NCBI GenBank assembly: GCA_040221055.1
Contig: JAVJVN010000012.1
Span: 174,890 to 238,889, forward strand
From: Rhodothermales bacterium
Lineage (GTDB): Bacteria; Bacteroidota; Rhodothermia; Rhodothermales; UBA10348
DNA length: 64,000 nt
Direction: 5' to 3'
Positions 1 to 9,598 of this stretch are shown piece after piece. Under the pieces are notes generated by a model. It did not search any database. It was not told the origin of the DNA and saw only the letters and a program-made list of their open reading frames with translations. The position numbers were made by a program, and so were the translations under genes. How positions within the stretch are numbered: the first letter of the stretch is position 1; the number at the start of each line of letters is the position of its first letter.

Positions 1-3000
1 GTGAACGTGGCGTTGTTTGCGATGGAGCGGAGGTAGGGGCTGACCGTACCCGGCGTCATGCCCGGAACATTGTCTACGAGTCCGGCCAGCGGCTGAATGC
101 GCAATGTGTAGGTAGCCGGGGGAAGGCCTGGGATGGTGAACGTGCCGTCCGCGTCGGAATACGCATGAACGCGGGCGCCATCGGCGTTACGAGCGACGAC
201 GAGCGCGCCGGCGACGGGCGTGGGCGAGAGAGACTCGCCATCCATAATCGTACCCGACATGCTGCCGAATGTCCCGGCGGCGGAAGGAGAGGGGTAACGA
301 TGCGACACCCAAGCCACGTCGTCCACCTCCAGCGACCGGTACGATGTGCCGGACGGGATGGAGAAGAACATGGTGGCAGTCGATACGCCCGAGTGGCGAA
401 GACCCAGCGCGTGTCCGAACTCGTGCGTGGCTACCGCCTGCGCATCCCAGATTTCCTTCTGGAGATCGGTACCAATTCCACCCGGTTGACCGATCAAGTC
501 GGCGTTGAAGATGATGTCGGCCTCAATGATCTCGGCTTCCTGTCCGTTCTGTGGGGCAGCGAGCAACTTCGAGGCCACGGCCAACGTGTTGCTGGACAGC
601 GGAAACTGGGGTGTGGACTTGGTGACCACATTCTGCAGGTCATTGATGGTCGGGGGGAGCACAGACGTGCTCGCGCCCCCGAAGGCAATCTTGGCCGTCG
701 TATTGGCCGTCGGAACGTCGTTCCATGCCTGGATGGCGGCTGCAATCGCGTCAGTCATGCCCGGAATGGCGGCCAGATCGCTGCTGAGCAGGAATGAGAG
801 TTGCGCATCGGCATCCACGATCTGGTCGGGAATGAACTGCAGTTCGGAACCCAGTGCAACCGACTGCGCCAGCGAGAACTCCGAGGTACCCTCGGGCCCG
901 GTGACGGTCGCCGTAATCAGATCCGTCGCTTGAACGCTGCCCGCCGGAACGGTCATCAACAAGCGGTTGCTGGCCGTGGCCGTCGCCGTGCCCAGGTACG
1001 TCTGTCCTTCCGCACCATCGGCGTCGGCCGCGAAGACCTCGACCGTGGCCGGCAGGGCAGTATCCAGGAAGACCTCCAGATCGATGTTCGTGCCGTTGAG
1101 CGTCGCCCAGTTGAATACCGGCGCGTTGGTCAGGCCGTTCGGTCCGGAGTCGGCGTCGCCCGCATCGTTGTCGTTGCGGCCGTCACCTTGATCATCGTCT
1201 GCGGTATCCGGATCGTCAAGCAGCAGGTCAATGCCCAGGCCGCCGTTGGAGAATATGCTGTTCTGGGTGATCACTGCAGCCGGCGCCGCATCGCCCGGGG
1301 AATCCTCCTTCACGAACACCCCGTTGTATCCGTTATGGGCGATGATGTTGTTTTCAATGAGGGTTTCGCCATAGCCACCCGTCAGGATTCCGTGCCCGAC
1401 GTTGCCGAAGGCGCCAGTGCCCGCAGGACCCGTGCCAATGAAGTTGCCACGCAGCACGTTGTCGTTACCCGAAGCCCATAGCACAACGCCGTCGAGCATG
1501 TTGCCCGAGAGAATATTGCCCTCAGCCCGGTTGCCCCACGCGTTGTCGGTGATGGCGAGGCCCTGACGCACGTTGCCAATGGCGGCCGTCTTCGGCACAT
1601 TGAGGCCCACGTTGTTGTCCGTGACAACGTTCAGGTTGGCACCGGAGGTGAGCACAATACCCGTGTCCACGTTGCCCGACACTACGTTGTCTGAAATGGT
1701 GTTGGCGGACGAACCGCGTTCCACCCAGATTCCGGCATACCCATTCGCGAGGGCCGCCGTGCCATTGAGATTCAGGCCAATCACATTGTGGGATACAGTG
1801 TTGCGCTCATTGACGAGTGATGTCGTGATCTGGTTTTCGGCCGCGATGGCGACGCCGTGCGTACCGTTGCCGGAGATGTAATTCCGTCCGTCAAGCGAGC
1901 CACCGACCACGTTGTCGGTAGCGCCGAACGTGATCCGGACGCCGTCAGAGCCGTTGCCCACGCTGTTGAAGCCTGACACGTCCGTTCCGATCAGGTTGCC
2001 CTGGATCGTGTTGCCCGTCGAGCCGGTGCCTTCCAGCACGATGCCTGCATCGACGTTTCCGGAGATCACGTTGGGGTCATTTCCGTTTACGCCAATCCGA
2101 TTGTCCACGGACTCCAAAATGAGCACGCCGTGGATGCCGTTCGCGGCTGCTGCATCGCCGGACTGCGTAAGACCGATGGTGTTGCCCCACAACTGGACGA
2201 GATCGGATCCGTCCCGGATTTCCACTCCCATATCGGTATTGCCCGAAATGGTGTTCTGGGAGACGGTGATGTCGCCCGAATTCGAGATGGAGATGCCGCT
2301 GCGTCCGTTTTCTACGGCGACATCGCCGGTGGCGTCTACACCTATGCGGTTACCCGAAATGGTGATGAAACGCGCCACATCCTGCAGGCGGATACCATGA
2401 CCGCCATTGCCCGAAATGGTGTTCAACCGGTACGTACCCGAGTCGGCGTTACTCACAAGAATGCCGTCGCCGGAGTTGTCGGAAATAGTGTTCAGCTCAA
2501 CCAGGGCCGCATTGCCATATAACGCGAACTGGAGGCCGGTGCCGTTGCTGGAGATATCGTTGGAGCGGATAATGCTGTTCTTTGCATCCGTCATTTGCAG
2601 GCCAATACCATTGAACCGGATGGTATTTCCGTCCACGAGCTCCGTCCCGATGCCAGCACCGAACAGGGACACGCCGCTGTTGTTTGCCAGGTTCGTTGTA
2701 CCATCGCGAGCCACGCCAATATGGTTGGCAAGAAGCTGGTTTGTGCCGCCCCAATTCCGGTTGCCATCATTCTGGCTGACCAGCTGGATACCTTCGTTGA
2801 ATCCACCGACCACGTTCTCGCGGATGATATTGCTGGCTCCCTGGTTGTTTCCAATGCCGACTGCGTTGGAAAAATTGTCCAGGTCCGGCGTGCTGAAATA
2901 ACCGCCCGGCGCCTGGAGCACGGACGTGCCGGTGGATTCGGTTCCAATCAGGTTGTGCTGGACGGTATTTGCGTCTGCGCCAGGCTCGAAATGGATTTCA

Positions 3001-6000
3001 TCGCCCGCATTGGCGGTAATGAGGTTGCCATCCGTGGCGTTCGGACCACCGATCATGTTGCCCGATGAAACGGCACTGTAACCAACCACGAAGACGCCGG
3101 AACCGAAATTGCCCTTCGCTACCGTACCGGTCTCGTCCGTACCGATATAGTTGCATCGGATGACGCTGTCGGCATTGCCTTCATCGATCCGGATACCACC
3201 ACCAGGGAAGGAGTGAATGACCAAGCCCTGAATGGTTACGTCGTTTGTGTTCGGAGCAATATCGAGACCGAACGGATTGATGAACGTCTGGTCGTCGTAC
3301 GCCAGGTTCGATCCGTCGAGCACGATCTTAAGCGCCCGGTCCGTGAAGTCGGTCGTGCCACACGTGGCGTTTGCCTGGCTGAGGCCGTTGATGACGAGCG
3401 GCGACGTAATGGTCGGCAGCCCACTCAGCGGCGCGATGGTATACACATCCGTTGTGCCACCCGAAAGGTCGAAGGTGATGGTTGGGGTTCCACCGGCACC
3501 ATTCGCCGCAATGATGGCGTTGCGCAGCGAGCCAACGCCGGAATCGTCCGTGTTGGTGACGATCAACGGATCCGCAAATTCGGTCGTAACCGTTGCCGCC
3601 GGCGAAAATTCTGATGTATTGCCATCGGCATCGATCGCGATAGCCACGATTTTGTCGCCATCGGCAACACCCAGGTTCACGGCGAAGTCCATGAAGAGCG
3701 TCGTACTGGCAAAAGGTCCGATTTGCGACGTAGCGACAAACCGATCTCCTTCCTGACCGTCCGCGTCGGCTTCATAGAATTCGAGCGTGATGGGGCCGTT
3801 GGCCGCCATCTCGGTCGAATAATCGAATTCCAGGTTACCGGACGGACTAATGCGCGCGACCAGGCCGTCGGGATAATTCAGGAGGTTGTTGGGGCCGGAA
3901 TCGACATCCGCAGCGTCGTTGCCCGTGAATCCGTCGCCCGCGAGGTCCACGCCCAGGCCGCCGTTATTACGGATCGCATTGTCCGTGATCTTGACGCGCT
4001 GAGCCGACCCGATGACGTTGATACCATTGCCGAGGTTGTTGGCAATGACGTTGTTTGAGACCTCAGAGTTGACGGTTCCATCGAGGGAAATCCCGTGCGT
4101 GCCGTTCGGCGCAGCCGTGCCGTTGCCAAGCAGACCAATCCGGTTGTTCGAAATCGTAGCGCCTGTCGTGGCATTCGCACGCGCCGTAATGCCTTCATTT
4201 ACCGAATTGACGACGACGTTTCCGTCGACAATCGCCCCGCTGGAGACGTTCGTGGCACCATTGTACGACAGCTGAATGCCGGAACGGTTCGGAACGGCAG
4301 TAGTCCCATCCGCACCCGCACCAATGATGTTGTTGCGGACCTCATTCTCAAAGCCGCCCACATTGATGGCCGGACCGCTCAGCACACCGGACGCGACGTT
4401 GTTCCGGAAAATATTGCCGGTTGTCGTCGCGTCCATACTGATCGCGGCTCCGGCATTTCCTCCGACAACAGAGGTCGTCGGGGCAATGGAGGTCACGCCG
4501 TCCGCATCGACACCGATGTAGTTGTACTCAATGATGTTACCGGTCAGGTTCGATCCCTGAATGGTAATCTGGTTGCCACTGTATCCGCCAATCACGTTGA
4601 GGTCGGCTGCAGCCGGCGAGCCGATCCTGTTGTTGGACGAACTCATCCAGATACCCCAGCTATCGGCGCTGGATGCGGGGGTGACGATGTAGTTGCCCAT
4701 GACCTGGTGTCCGCCATTGCCACGTAGATTCACGGTGCGGGTCAAGAATCCGGTGATGCTCAAGCCACGGATGGTTGATGGCGTCGCCGTTGACACGTCA
4801 AAGCCGTTGTTCACCGCATGCTGTCCGTTGACAACAACCGCATGCACGGCATTCGATCCCTGATCGAACGTGCTCGTGTTCGGCGACGAGCCTTCCTGCG
4901 TGAAACCGTCAATGATAACGGGTTGAGAAATGGTGGGCAGATCCCCACTTGTTACCAGGATCTCATGAGGGCCGGTTCCCGGGATTGCGAACGTGATCGT
5001 GTTCACATCCGCGTTTGCGTTGGCGTTCAGGATGGCCTGACGCAGCGAGCCGGGACCACTGTCGTTGGCGTTGTTGACCGTATAGGGACCAATGACCGTG
5101 AACACAGGCGAGAATTCCGATGTGTTGCCGTCCGGGAATATTTCCGAGTGGCTGGCCACCAGTCTGTCGCCCACAGCAATGCCTTGTGCGGCCGCCGACG
5201 CATAGGTCCTGGAAGGTGTAGCCGTCGACTGTCCAGAGTCGTTCAGAATCCGGGTCTGGGCTCCCGTTCCGTTATTATCCACAAAGAAGAACTCTGTCGC
5301 ATAGGGGCCATTGACCGGGGTTCCTGGCGTCCATTGCGTTTCAAGCTGACCACTCACACCAACCTGGAAAACGATGTTTTCAGGGTGGTTGAGCAGGCTG
5401 TTGGGACCCGAGTCAACATCTCCGGCATCGTTCGGGGTCACTCCGTCGGCGCCAAGGTCTATGGCGAGCCCACCATTCAAATAAATACTGTTGTTCATCA
5501 GGTTGTTGCGCACCGAGGCAGTGCCGACAACCTCAATCGCGTTCCCGGTGCTGCCGGTGACGTCGTTGAGCAGGATGGTTGCGTCGGTGGTACCTATCGG
5601 GGGATTGACCGTGTCATTGATCTCGACCAGGCGGATTCCCGTACCGTTTGGATACGTCCCGCTCCGGTTGACATTTGTGCCGATGAAATTGAAGCTGATG
5701 TTCGGCGAAGCACTACCCTCCGCCTGAACCGCCACACCTGTGAACCCGCCGATCTCGTTACTCACGATCGAGGTGTTCGGGCTTTGAACAATGTTGATAC
5801 CGGTCGCGCCGCCGTTGTTGGGGGGAAGTGCAGCCGTGGCCGTCTTGTTCAGACCAATGATGTTGTGCTCGACAGTCGTGCCGGAACCCCCTGAAATCCA
5901 GAGTGCGGCGTCGACAGCGCCCGTTATCACGTTGCCATCGGCATTGGATACGCCACCGATCATGTTGCCGGTTGCAGCCGAAATCTGAAGCCCGACATCG

Positions 6001-8867
6001 CGGATTTCGGCCAGCGTCGTGCCATTGGCCTCCGTTCCGATGAAGTTACAGGCTACCGTCGTGCTGCCGGCGCCGTCCAGGATGAGCCCGAATCCAAGTG
6101 ACCGTCCGAAGACCAGTCCACGAATCGTGGAACCGCTCGCTGTCGGCATCAGCCGCATGGTTGACGTTCCATTCGGAGCAGCCGGTGCGGATTCCAGCAC
6201 GATGCGCAACACGCGATCCGCCGGACTGGTGCCACAGGTCGCATCGCCTTGAGTAATGCCGTCCAGGACCACAGGATCGGAGATGGTGAGTTCGGTCAGG
6301 AGAGCGATCGTGTGGGGTCCGTTTCCGGGAATGTCAAAGACGATGGTCTCTGGTTCAATTCCGTTTGAGGAAGCGTTGGCGTATTCAATCGCTGCACGCA
6401 GCGAACCTTGACCGCTGTCGGCCACATTGGTCACAAGCAACGGATTGACGACTTCGAGAGGAGCCGAGAATTCTGAGGTATTGTTGTTTCCGTCCGTGAT
6501 GGTCCCCACCACAAAATCACCGATGGACATGGACAAGCCAGCAGCATTTCCCAATACCGTGGACATTGTTCCAGGAGCCGTGTAGTTGACAGCACCGGCG
6601 ATCTCCACCTGCCCCTCACCACTGGCCCCTGAATCGGCCTTGTGGAACGTGACCGTACCGGATGCCGGGGCTGAAAAGGACACGGCGAGGTTTCCACTGG
6701 CGTCGATCACGGCCGAGGTGAATGTTGGTGCAACGACACCGTCGTTTGCTCCCGGCTCAAGTAAAATGCCCTTGGCTCCGTTTCCGAAAATGCTGTTTCC
6801 GAAAATACTGTTGCCCGAATTGGCCGTTTGGATGTAGATCCCCGTACCGTTGTTGCTGATGGTGTTGTTTTGTCCGATCTGCGTGTCGTTTCCAAAGGAG
6901 TACAGACCATACGTATTGGGTATGGACTGCGCCGATGGGCCAATGCCGACCAGATTGTCCCGGATGATGTTCGAGGACCCGAACGCAATGCCCTGAAAAA
7001 AGCCACCGATAACATTCCCCGACACACCATCATTGGTGCCGGTCGTGATCCCGATGCGTTCGCGGTTACCTGGATTGATTGCAGTGTCTGTGGACGGCAG
7101 GAGGTCAGCGTTGCGATTGATGCCGACGAAGTTGTCCGTAACCTGATTGAATCCGCCCGATTCGGTCCGGATTTCATCGTATGTGTTTGCAGCGACCACG
7201 TTGGACGTGACCGTCGTGGATCCAGCCTGGATAAAAACGCCAGCACCCGTAGCCAAACGGCCGTTGCCGGCTGCAGTCAACCCGTCCGCATCCGTACCGA
7301 TATAGTTGCAACGAATCGTGTTGCCGTTGGACGTCACGTTGATGGCGTGCTGCGGCATGCGCTGAATCACAAAGCCCTGGATCGTCGAATTTCCGTCAGC
7401 CAGAGTGAATCCGACGTCCGACGGGGTTGTCATGAGACTGCCATCGAGGACGATACGCAGGAGCCTGTCGTTGAATCCTGGGCTTCCACACGTGGCGTCA
7501 CCCTGCGTCGTGGCATCAAGAATGACGGGATCGCTCAGGGACGGAAGGGCTGAAAGCAGCTGGATGGTATGAACGTCCGACGGTTGCCCCGGAATATCGA
7601 ATACTATGGTATCGGAGCCCGGAGTGGCATTGGCGTATTCAACGGCAGCCCTCAAGGACCCAGCACCAGAGTCGTTGGTGTTTATCACATCGAGGGGGCC
7701 AACATATTGATTCTCGAGGACCCGTCCGTTGAGCGAATAGATAATATCCAGGTCGGAATCGCCATCCATATCAGCAAATTCGATGGCAAATTGTGATCCT
7801 GAAAGTGGCTCGATCGAAAACAGTCCATCACCGTTCCCTGTATACAGATAGGTGAAGGGAGGGACGCCAGAACTGGAATAACCGGCTACGCCAATATCGA
7901 GGAAGCCGTCCTTGTTGACATCTCCAATTGCCGTGTCAAAACGGATGTCATCGGGAGTCGAGACCGCGGCAGTGGCGGTAAACGCACCTGTACCATCGTT
8001 GAGGAACGACTGCAAATTGCCCCTGTTCGAGATGAAAACGATGTCCTGGTAGGTGTCGTTGTTCAAGTCTCCGCTTTCAATGTTGCCATTTCCACCAGCC
8101 AGAACAGTCGTCGAGCGAACAAATCCTGGAGTAAAACCAGGCCCGGGGCCGGGATTTGAAAAGATGATATCGCCAGATTCAAATGCGATATCGTCAATGG
8201 CATCGTCATTGAATTTGCCGACCGTTACGCCATCTGTTCGGATATGCGAAATAAGCGGGTTGGCGGAAGGCAACAGGTAGGCGGTAAAACTGACTGATCC
8301 TTCAGGCAAGCCGTCATTGATAAATACTTTGGCCCCACCTGGATTATCGTTTGCGACTACAAAGTCAATCCAGCCGTCACCGTTGAAATCGCCAACAGCG
8401 ACATCAATGCTTCCATCGGCCAACCCGTCGCTCCAACTTGCTGTAGCGGCAAAGTCGGTACCACTGTCTGTAGCCAGGAACACCTGATTGGGATCACAAA
8501 CAACCGTTCCGCAACTATCATTATTCGGGTAAGCATTGGCAAAAACGACATCCAGATAGCCATCTTTATCAAAGTCAGCGAGCGCAGCGTCCATGGTTGC
8601 GTGATTATACGCGGGCCACGAACCGCCAAAGGACAGATTCCCATTCCCGTCGTTGGTATACCACGTGTTTACTCCTTCCGCTCCACTATCTGTCCGTCGA
8701 CTTGAATAAATCAGGTCATTATCTCCGTCCTTGTCAAAGTCACCGGCTACCATGCCGTAACTGACGGCAGTGCTGAAATCGCTACCCAATTGGGTGAACT
8801 GTGCGTGAGCCACCACCGGCAACAGCGAGAAAGAAAGAATGAATGCGAAAAAAGTAAAGCGCTTCAT
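1..8867 (-). CDS. Giant exported FG-GAP / CSLREL beta-helix / matrixin-like metallopeptidase (3' end outside window)
   Basis: An uninterrupted frame of 2955 codons starts at the ATG at 8867 and is still open at base 1. Residues 1-23 are a signal peptide ending AHA/Q. Residues about 25-385 hold FG-GAP/VCBS repeats of the type GDFDKDGDNDL. Four CSLREL modules begin near residues 394, 812, 1264 and 1770, each opening with an NDSGxGSLR-type motif and continuing as N-rich beta-helix repeats. A matrixin (M10-like) zinc peptidase domain spans about 2670-2857, with HEFGHALGLRH at 2815-2825 (bases 393-425) followed by a Met-turn (TATMFF) and a DDVAWVSHRYP end typical of M10 domains. A carboxypeptidase-regulatory-like Ig domain follows from about 2865. 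I infer a secreted or surface protein that binds glycan or protein through its repeats and cleaves protein. A type IX sorting domain would be expected near the unseen C-terminus, but this is not shown. It is the last visible gene of the minus-strand cassette from 13664, 90 bases after its neighbour. Confidence 0.9.
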   Translation of the reverse strand, partial: MKRFTFFAFILSFSLLPVVAHAQFTQLGSDFSTAVSYGMVAGDFDKDGDNDLIYSSRRTDSGAEGVNTWYTNDGNGNLSFGGSWPAYNHATMDAALADFDKDGYLDVVFANAYPNNDSCGTVVCDPNQVFLATDSGTDFAATASWSDGLADGSIDVAVGDFNGDGWIDFVVANDNPGGAKVFINDGLPEGSVSFTAYLLPSANPLISHIRTDGVTVGKFNDDAIDDIAFESGDIIFSNPGPGPGFTPGFVRSTTVLAGGNGNIESGDLNNDTYQDIVFISNRGNLQSFLNDGTGAFTATAAVSTPDDIRFDTAIGDVNKDGFLDIGVAGYSSSGVPPFTYLYTGNGDGLFSIEPLSGSQFAIEFADMDGDSDLDIIYSLNGRVLENQYVGPLDVINTNDSGAGSLRAAVEYANATPGSDTIVFDIPGQPSDVHTIQLLSALPSLSDPVILDATTQGDATCGSPGFNDRLLRIVLDGSLMTTPSDVGFTLADGNSTIQGFVIQRMPQHAINVTSNGNTIRCNYIGTDADGLTAAGNGRLATGAGVFIQAGSTTVTSNVVAANTYDEIRTESGGFNQVTDNFVGINRNADLLPSTDTAINPGNRERIGITTGTNDGVSGNVIGGFFQGIAFGSSNIIRDNLVGIGPSAQSIPNTYGLYSFGNDTQIGQNNTISNNGTGIYIQTANSGNSIFGNSIFGNGAKGILLEPGANDGVVAPTFTSAVIDASGNLAVSFSAPASGTVTFHKADSGASGEGQVEIAGAVNYTAPGTMSTVLGNAAGLSMSIGDFVVGTITDGNNNTSEFSAPLEVVNPLLVTNVADSGQGSLRAAIEYANASSNGIEPETIVFDIPGNGPHTIALLTELTISDPVVLDGITQGDATCGTSPADRVLRIVLESAPAAPNGTSTMRLMPTASGSTIRGLVFGRSLGFGLILDGAGSTTVACNFIGTEANGTTLAEIRDVGLQISAATGNMIGGVSNADGNVITGAVDAALWISGGSGTTVEHNIIGLNKTATAALPPNNGGATGINIVQSPNTSIVSNEIGGFTGVAVQAEGSASPNISFNFIGTNVNRSGTYPNGTGIRLVEINDTVNPPIGTTDATILLNDVTGSTGNAIEVVGTASVRNNLMNNSIYLNGGLAIDLGADGVTPNDAGDVDSGPNSLLNHPENIVFQVGVSGQLETQWTPGTPVNGPYATEFFFVDNNGTGAQTRILNDSGQSTATPSRTYASAAAQGIAVGDRLVASHSEIFPDGNTSEFSPVFTVIGPYTVNNANDSGPGSLRQAILNANANADVNTITFAIPGTGPHEILVTSGDLPTISQPVIIDGFTQEGSSPNTSTFDQGSNAVHAVVVNGQHAVNNGFDVSTATPSTIRGLSITGFLTRTVNLRGNGGHQVMGNYIVTPASSADSWGIWMSSSNNRIGSPAAADLNVIGGYSGNQITIQGSNLTGNIIEYNYIGVDADGVTSIAPTTSVVGGNAGAAISMDATTTGNIFRNNVASGVLSGPAINVGGFENEVRNNIIGAGADGTTAVPNRSGIQLSYNGATNVSSGAIVDGNVVVNSVNEGITARANATTGATISNNRIGLLGNGTAAPNGTHGISLDGTVNSEVSNNVIANNLGNGINVIGSAQRVKITDNAIRNNGGLGVDLAGDGFTGNDAADVDSGPNNLLNYPDGLVARISPSGNLEFDYSTEMAANGPITLEFYEADADGQEGDRFVATSQIGPFASTTLFMDFAVNLGVADGDKIVAIAIDADGNTSEFSPAATVTTEFADPLIVTNTDDSGVGSLRNAIIAANGAGGTPTITFDLSGGTTDVYTIAPLSGLPTITSPLVINGLSQANATCGTTDFTDRALKIVLDGSNLAYDDQTFINPFGLDIAPNTNDVTIQGLVIHSFPGGGIRIDEGNADSVIRCNYIGTDETGTVAKGNFGSGVFVVGYSAVSSGNMIGGPNATDGNLITANAGDEIHFEPGADANTVQHNLIGTESTGTSVLQAPGGYFSTPDLDNFSNAVGIGNNQGASNIIRENVVGGFNEGIQLVSQNDGNRNWGGTNQLLANHIGVARDGTTNLANNSGVSLFGAGIGTELVDGNTIRFNGIGLQMTDAKNSIIRSNDISSNGTGLQFALYGNAALVELNTISDNSGDGILVSNADSGTYRLNTISGNGGHGIRLQDVARFITISGNRIGVDATGDVAVENGRSGISISNSGDITVSQNTISGNTDMGVEIRDGSDLVQLWGNTIGLTQSGDAAAANGIHGVLILESVDNRIGVNGNDPNVISGNVDAGIVLEGTGSTGNTIQGNLIGTDVSGFNSVGNGSDGVRITFGATDNVVGGSLDGRNYISGNGTHGVAIAAENQITTSLVNERNTVSHNVIGLNLNGTAALANGYAGIWVERGSSANTISDNVVSGNVDTGIVLTSGANLNVVTDNNVGLNVPKTAAIGNVRQGLAITDNAWGNRAEGNILSGNMLDGVVLWASGNDNVLRGNFIGTGPAGTGAFGNVGHGILTGGYGETLIENNIIAHNGYNGVFVKEDSPGDAAPAAVITQNSIFSNGGLGIDLLLDDPDTADDDQGDGRNDNDAGDADSGPNGLTNAPVFNWATLNGTNIDLEVFLDTALPATVEVFAADADGAEGQTYLGTATATASNRLLMTVPAGSVQATDLITATVTGPEGTSEFSLAQSVALGSELQFIPDQIVDADAQLSFLLSSDLAAIPGMTDAIAAAIQAWNDVPTANTTAKIAFGGASTSVLPPTINDLQNVVTKSTPQFPLSSNTLAVASKLLAAPQNGQEAEIIEADIIFNADLIGQPGGIGTDLQKEIWDAQAVATHEFGHALGLRHSGVSTATMFFSIPSGTSYRSLEVDDVAWVSHRYPSPSAAGTFGSMSGTIMDGESLSPTPVAGALVVARNADGARVHAYSDADGTFTIPGLPPATYTLRIQPLAGLVDNVPGMTPGTVSPYLRSIANNATF
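870..7688 (-). repeat. Four protein-level CSLREL/beta-helix modules in the giant gene
   Basis: The modules start at about 7688, 6434, 5078 and 3560. Each opens with (N/V)xxDSGxGSLRxAI. The second to fourth are each preceded by a short sequence ending in NTSEFS. Three blocks end with a D(V/A)DSGPN-(S/N/G)-L motif near 5410, 3900 and 1160. Module lengths are about 418, 452, 506 and 890 residues, so the last is about twice as long. DNA identity between modules is low, which indicates old, diverged duplication and not a recent expansion. Confidence 0.8.
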
Positions 8868-8957
8868 AACTGGGTGCGGACTGAGAGAGAGGAAGAGGAG
8901 GGGTAGGGTGGCCACAAAGGGGCCGGGGCGGCCGTCAGGGGAGTTGGGCGTCGAAAC

Positions 8958-9530
8958 CTATCGCTGCAACAGGCGCCGTTTGAACTCGTCCAGCGACAGG
9001 GACTTGGCGGACCGGACCGGTCCTTCGACGTGCGTATCGGCTTCTGAGGCGTCCGTCTCGCTGGCTTCGAGTTGATCGAACAGCGCGGCTCCACCGACAA
9101 CCTCCCGGGCGCGGGACACGGCATCGGTTTTGACCTCCAGTTTGCCGCGTGCGCCACCGTTCACGACGGTCAGGCCACTCGAGTGCCGTTCCAGGAATAC
9201 AACGGCATCTTCTCCCGTCACGAATTCCGGCATGTCCGATACTTCGTGGATGTACGGCCCGATCTGTCCGCCCGGCACGATGACCACCGTTTCTCCGGCG
9301 GCACTTCCCGACAGGGATTCCTCAACCTGCAGGGTGACGCGGGTCAGGATGGCCGATCGGTCATCATTCCAGAAGGATTCCGTTTTCACGGTCCGGGCCA
9401 GGACGACCGATTCGGATGTGTCCTTGAGTTGCTTGACGGATAGTCGGATGTCGCTCGACTGCGCCTGTGCGTCCAGAGGGAGCAACACGACCAGGCAAAG
9501 GCCGAGGGCCCGGAAGAGGTTGCGGTACAT
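8958..9530 (-). CDS. Exported protein of 190 residues, matrixin-associated type (unnamed)
   Basis: I place the start at the ATG at 9530 because it is followed directly by a signal peptide (MYRNLFRALGLCLVVLLPLD, cleavage after AQA). The frame stays open further upstream, but that part has no signal sequence and runs into the next gene. The mature part has a beta-rich pattern: VVLARTVKTESFWNDD, then a TLQVEESLSG block, PGGQIG, and FVTGEDAVVFLE. From memory, similar small exported proteins occur beside bacterial matrixin genes; I cannot assign a reaction. The gene ends 90 bases before the giant metallopeptidase gene and lies 68 bases after the CHAT gene, all on the same strand. A role in folding, inhibiting or delivering the peptidase is inference from position only. 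Confidence 0.75.
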   Translation of the reverse strand: MYRNLFRALGLCLVVLLPLDAQAQSSDIRLSVKQLKDTSESVVLARTVKTESFWNDDRSAILTRVTLQVEESLSGSAAGETVVIVPGGQIGPYIHEVSDMPEFVTGEDAVVFLERHSSGLTVVNGGARGKLEVKTDAVSRAREVVGGAALFDQLEASETDASEADTHVEGPVRSAKSLSLDEFKRRLLQR

Positions 9531-9598
9531 GTGCTTGCTTGAGAGGTGGTACAAGAAATAATACGTGAAAAAAGCCGGATATGTCGTTGTGTGAAGCG

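Noticed and set aside
165-1481. Several plus-strand frames within the giant gene
   Set aside because: They have no initiation context or family and lie opposite a frame that carries the peptidase motif HEFGHALGLRH.
870-7688. CRISPR array or recent DNA repeats in the giant gene
   Set aside because: The repetition is at protein level with varied unit lengths and low DNA identity; there are no constant repeats with even spacers.
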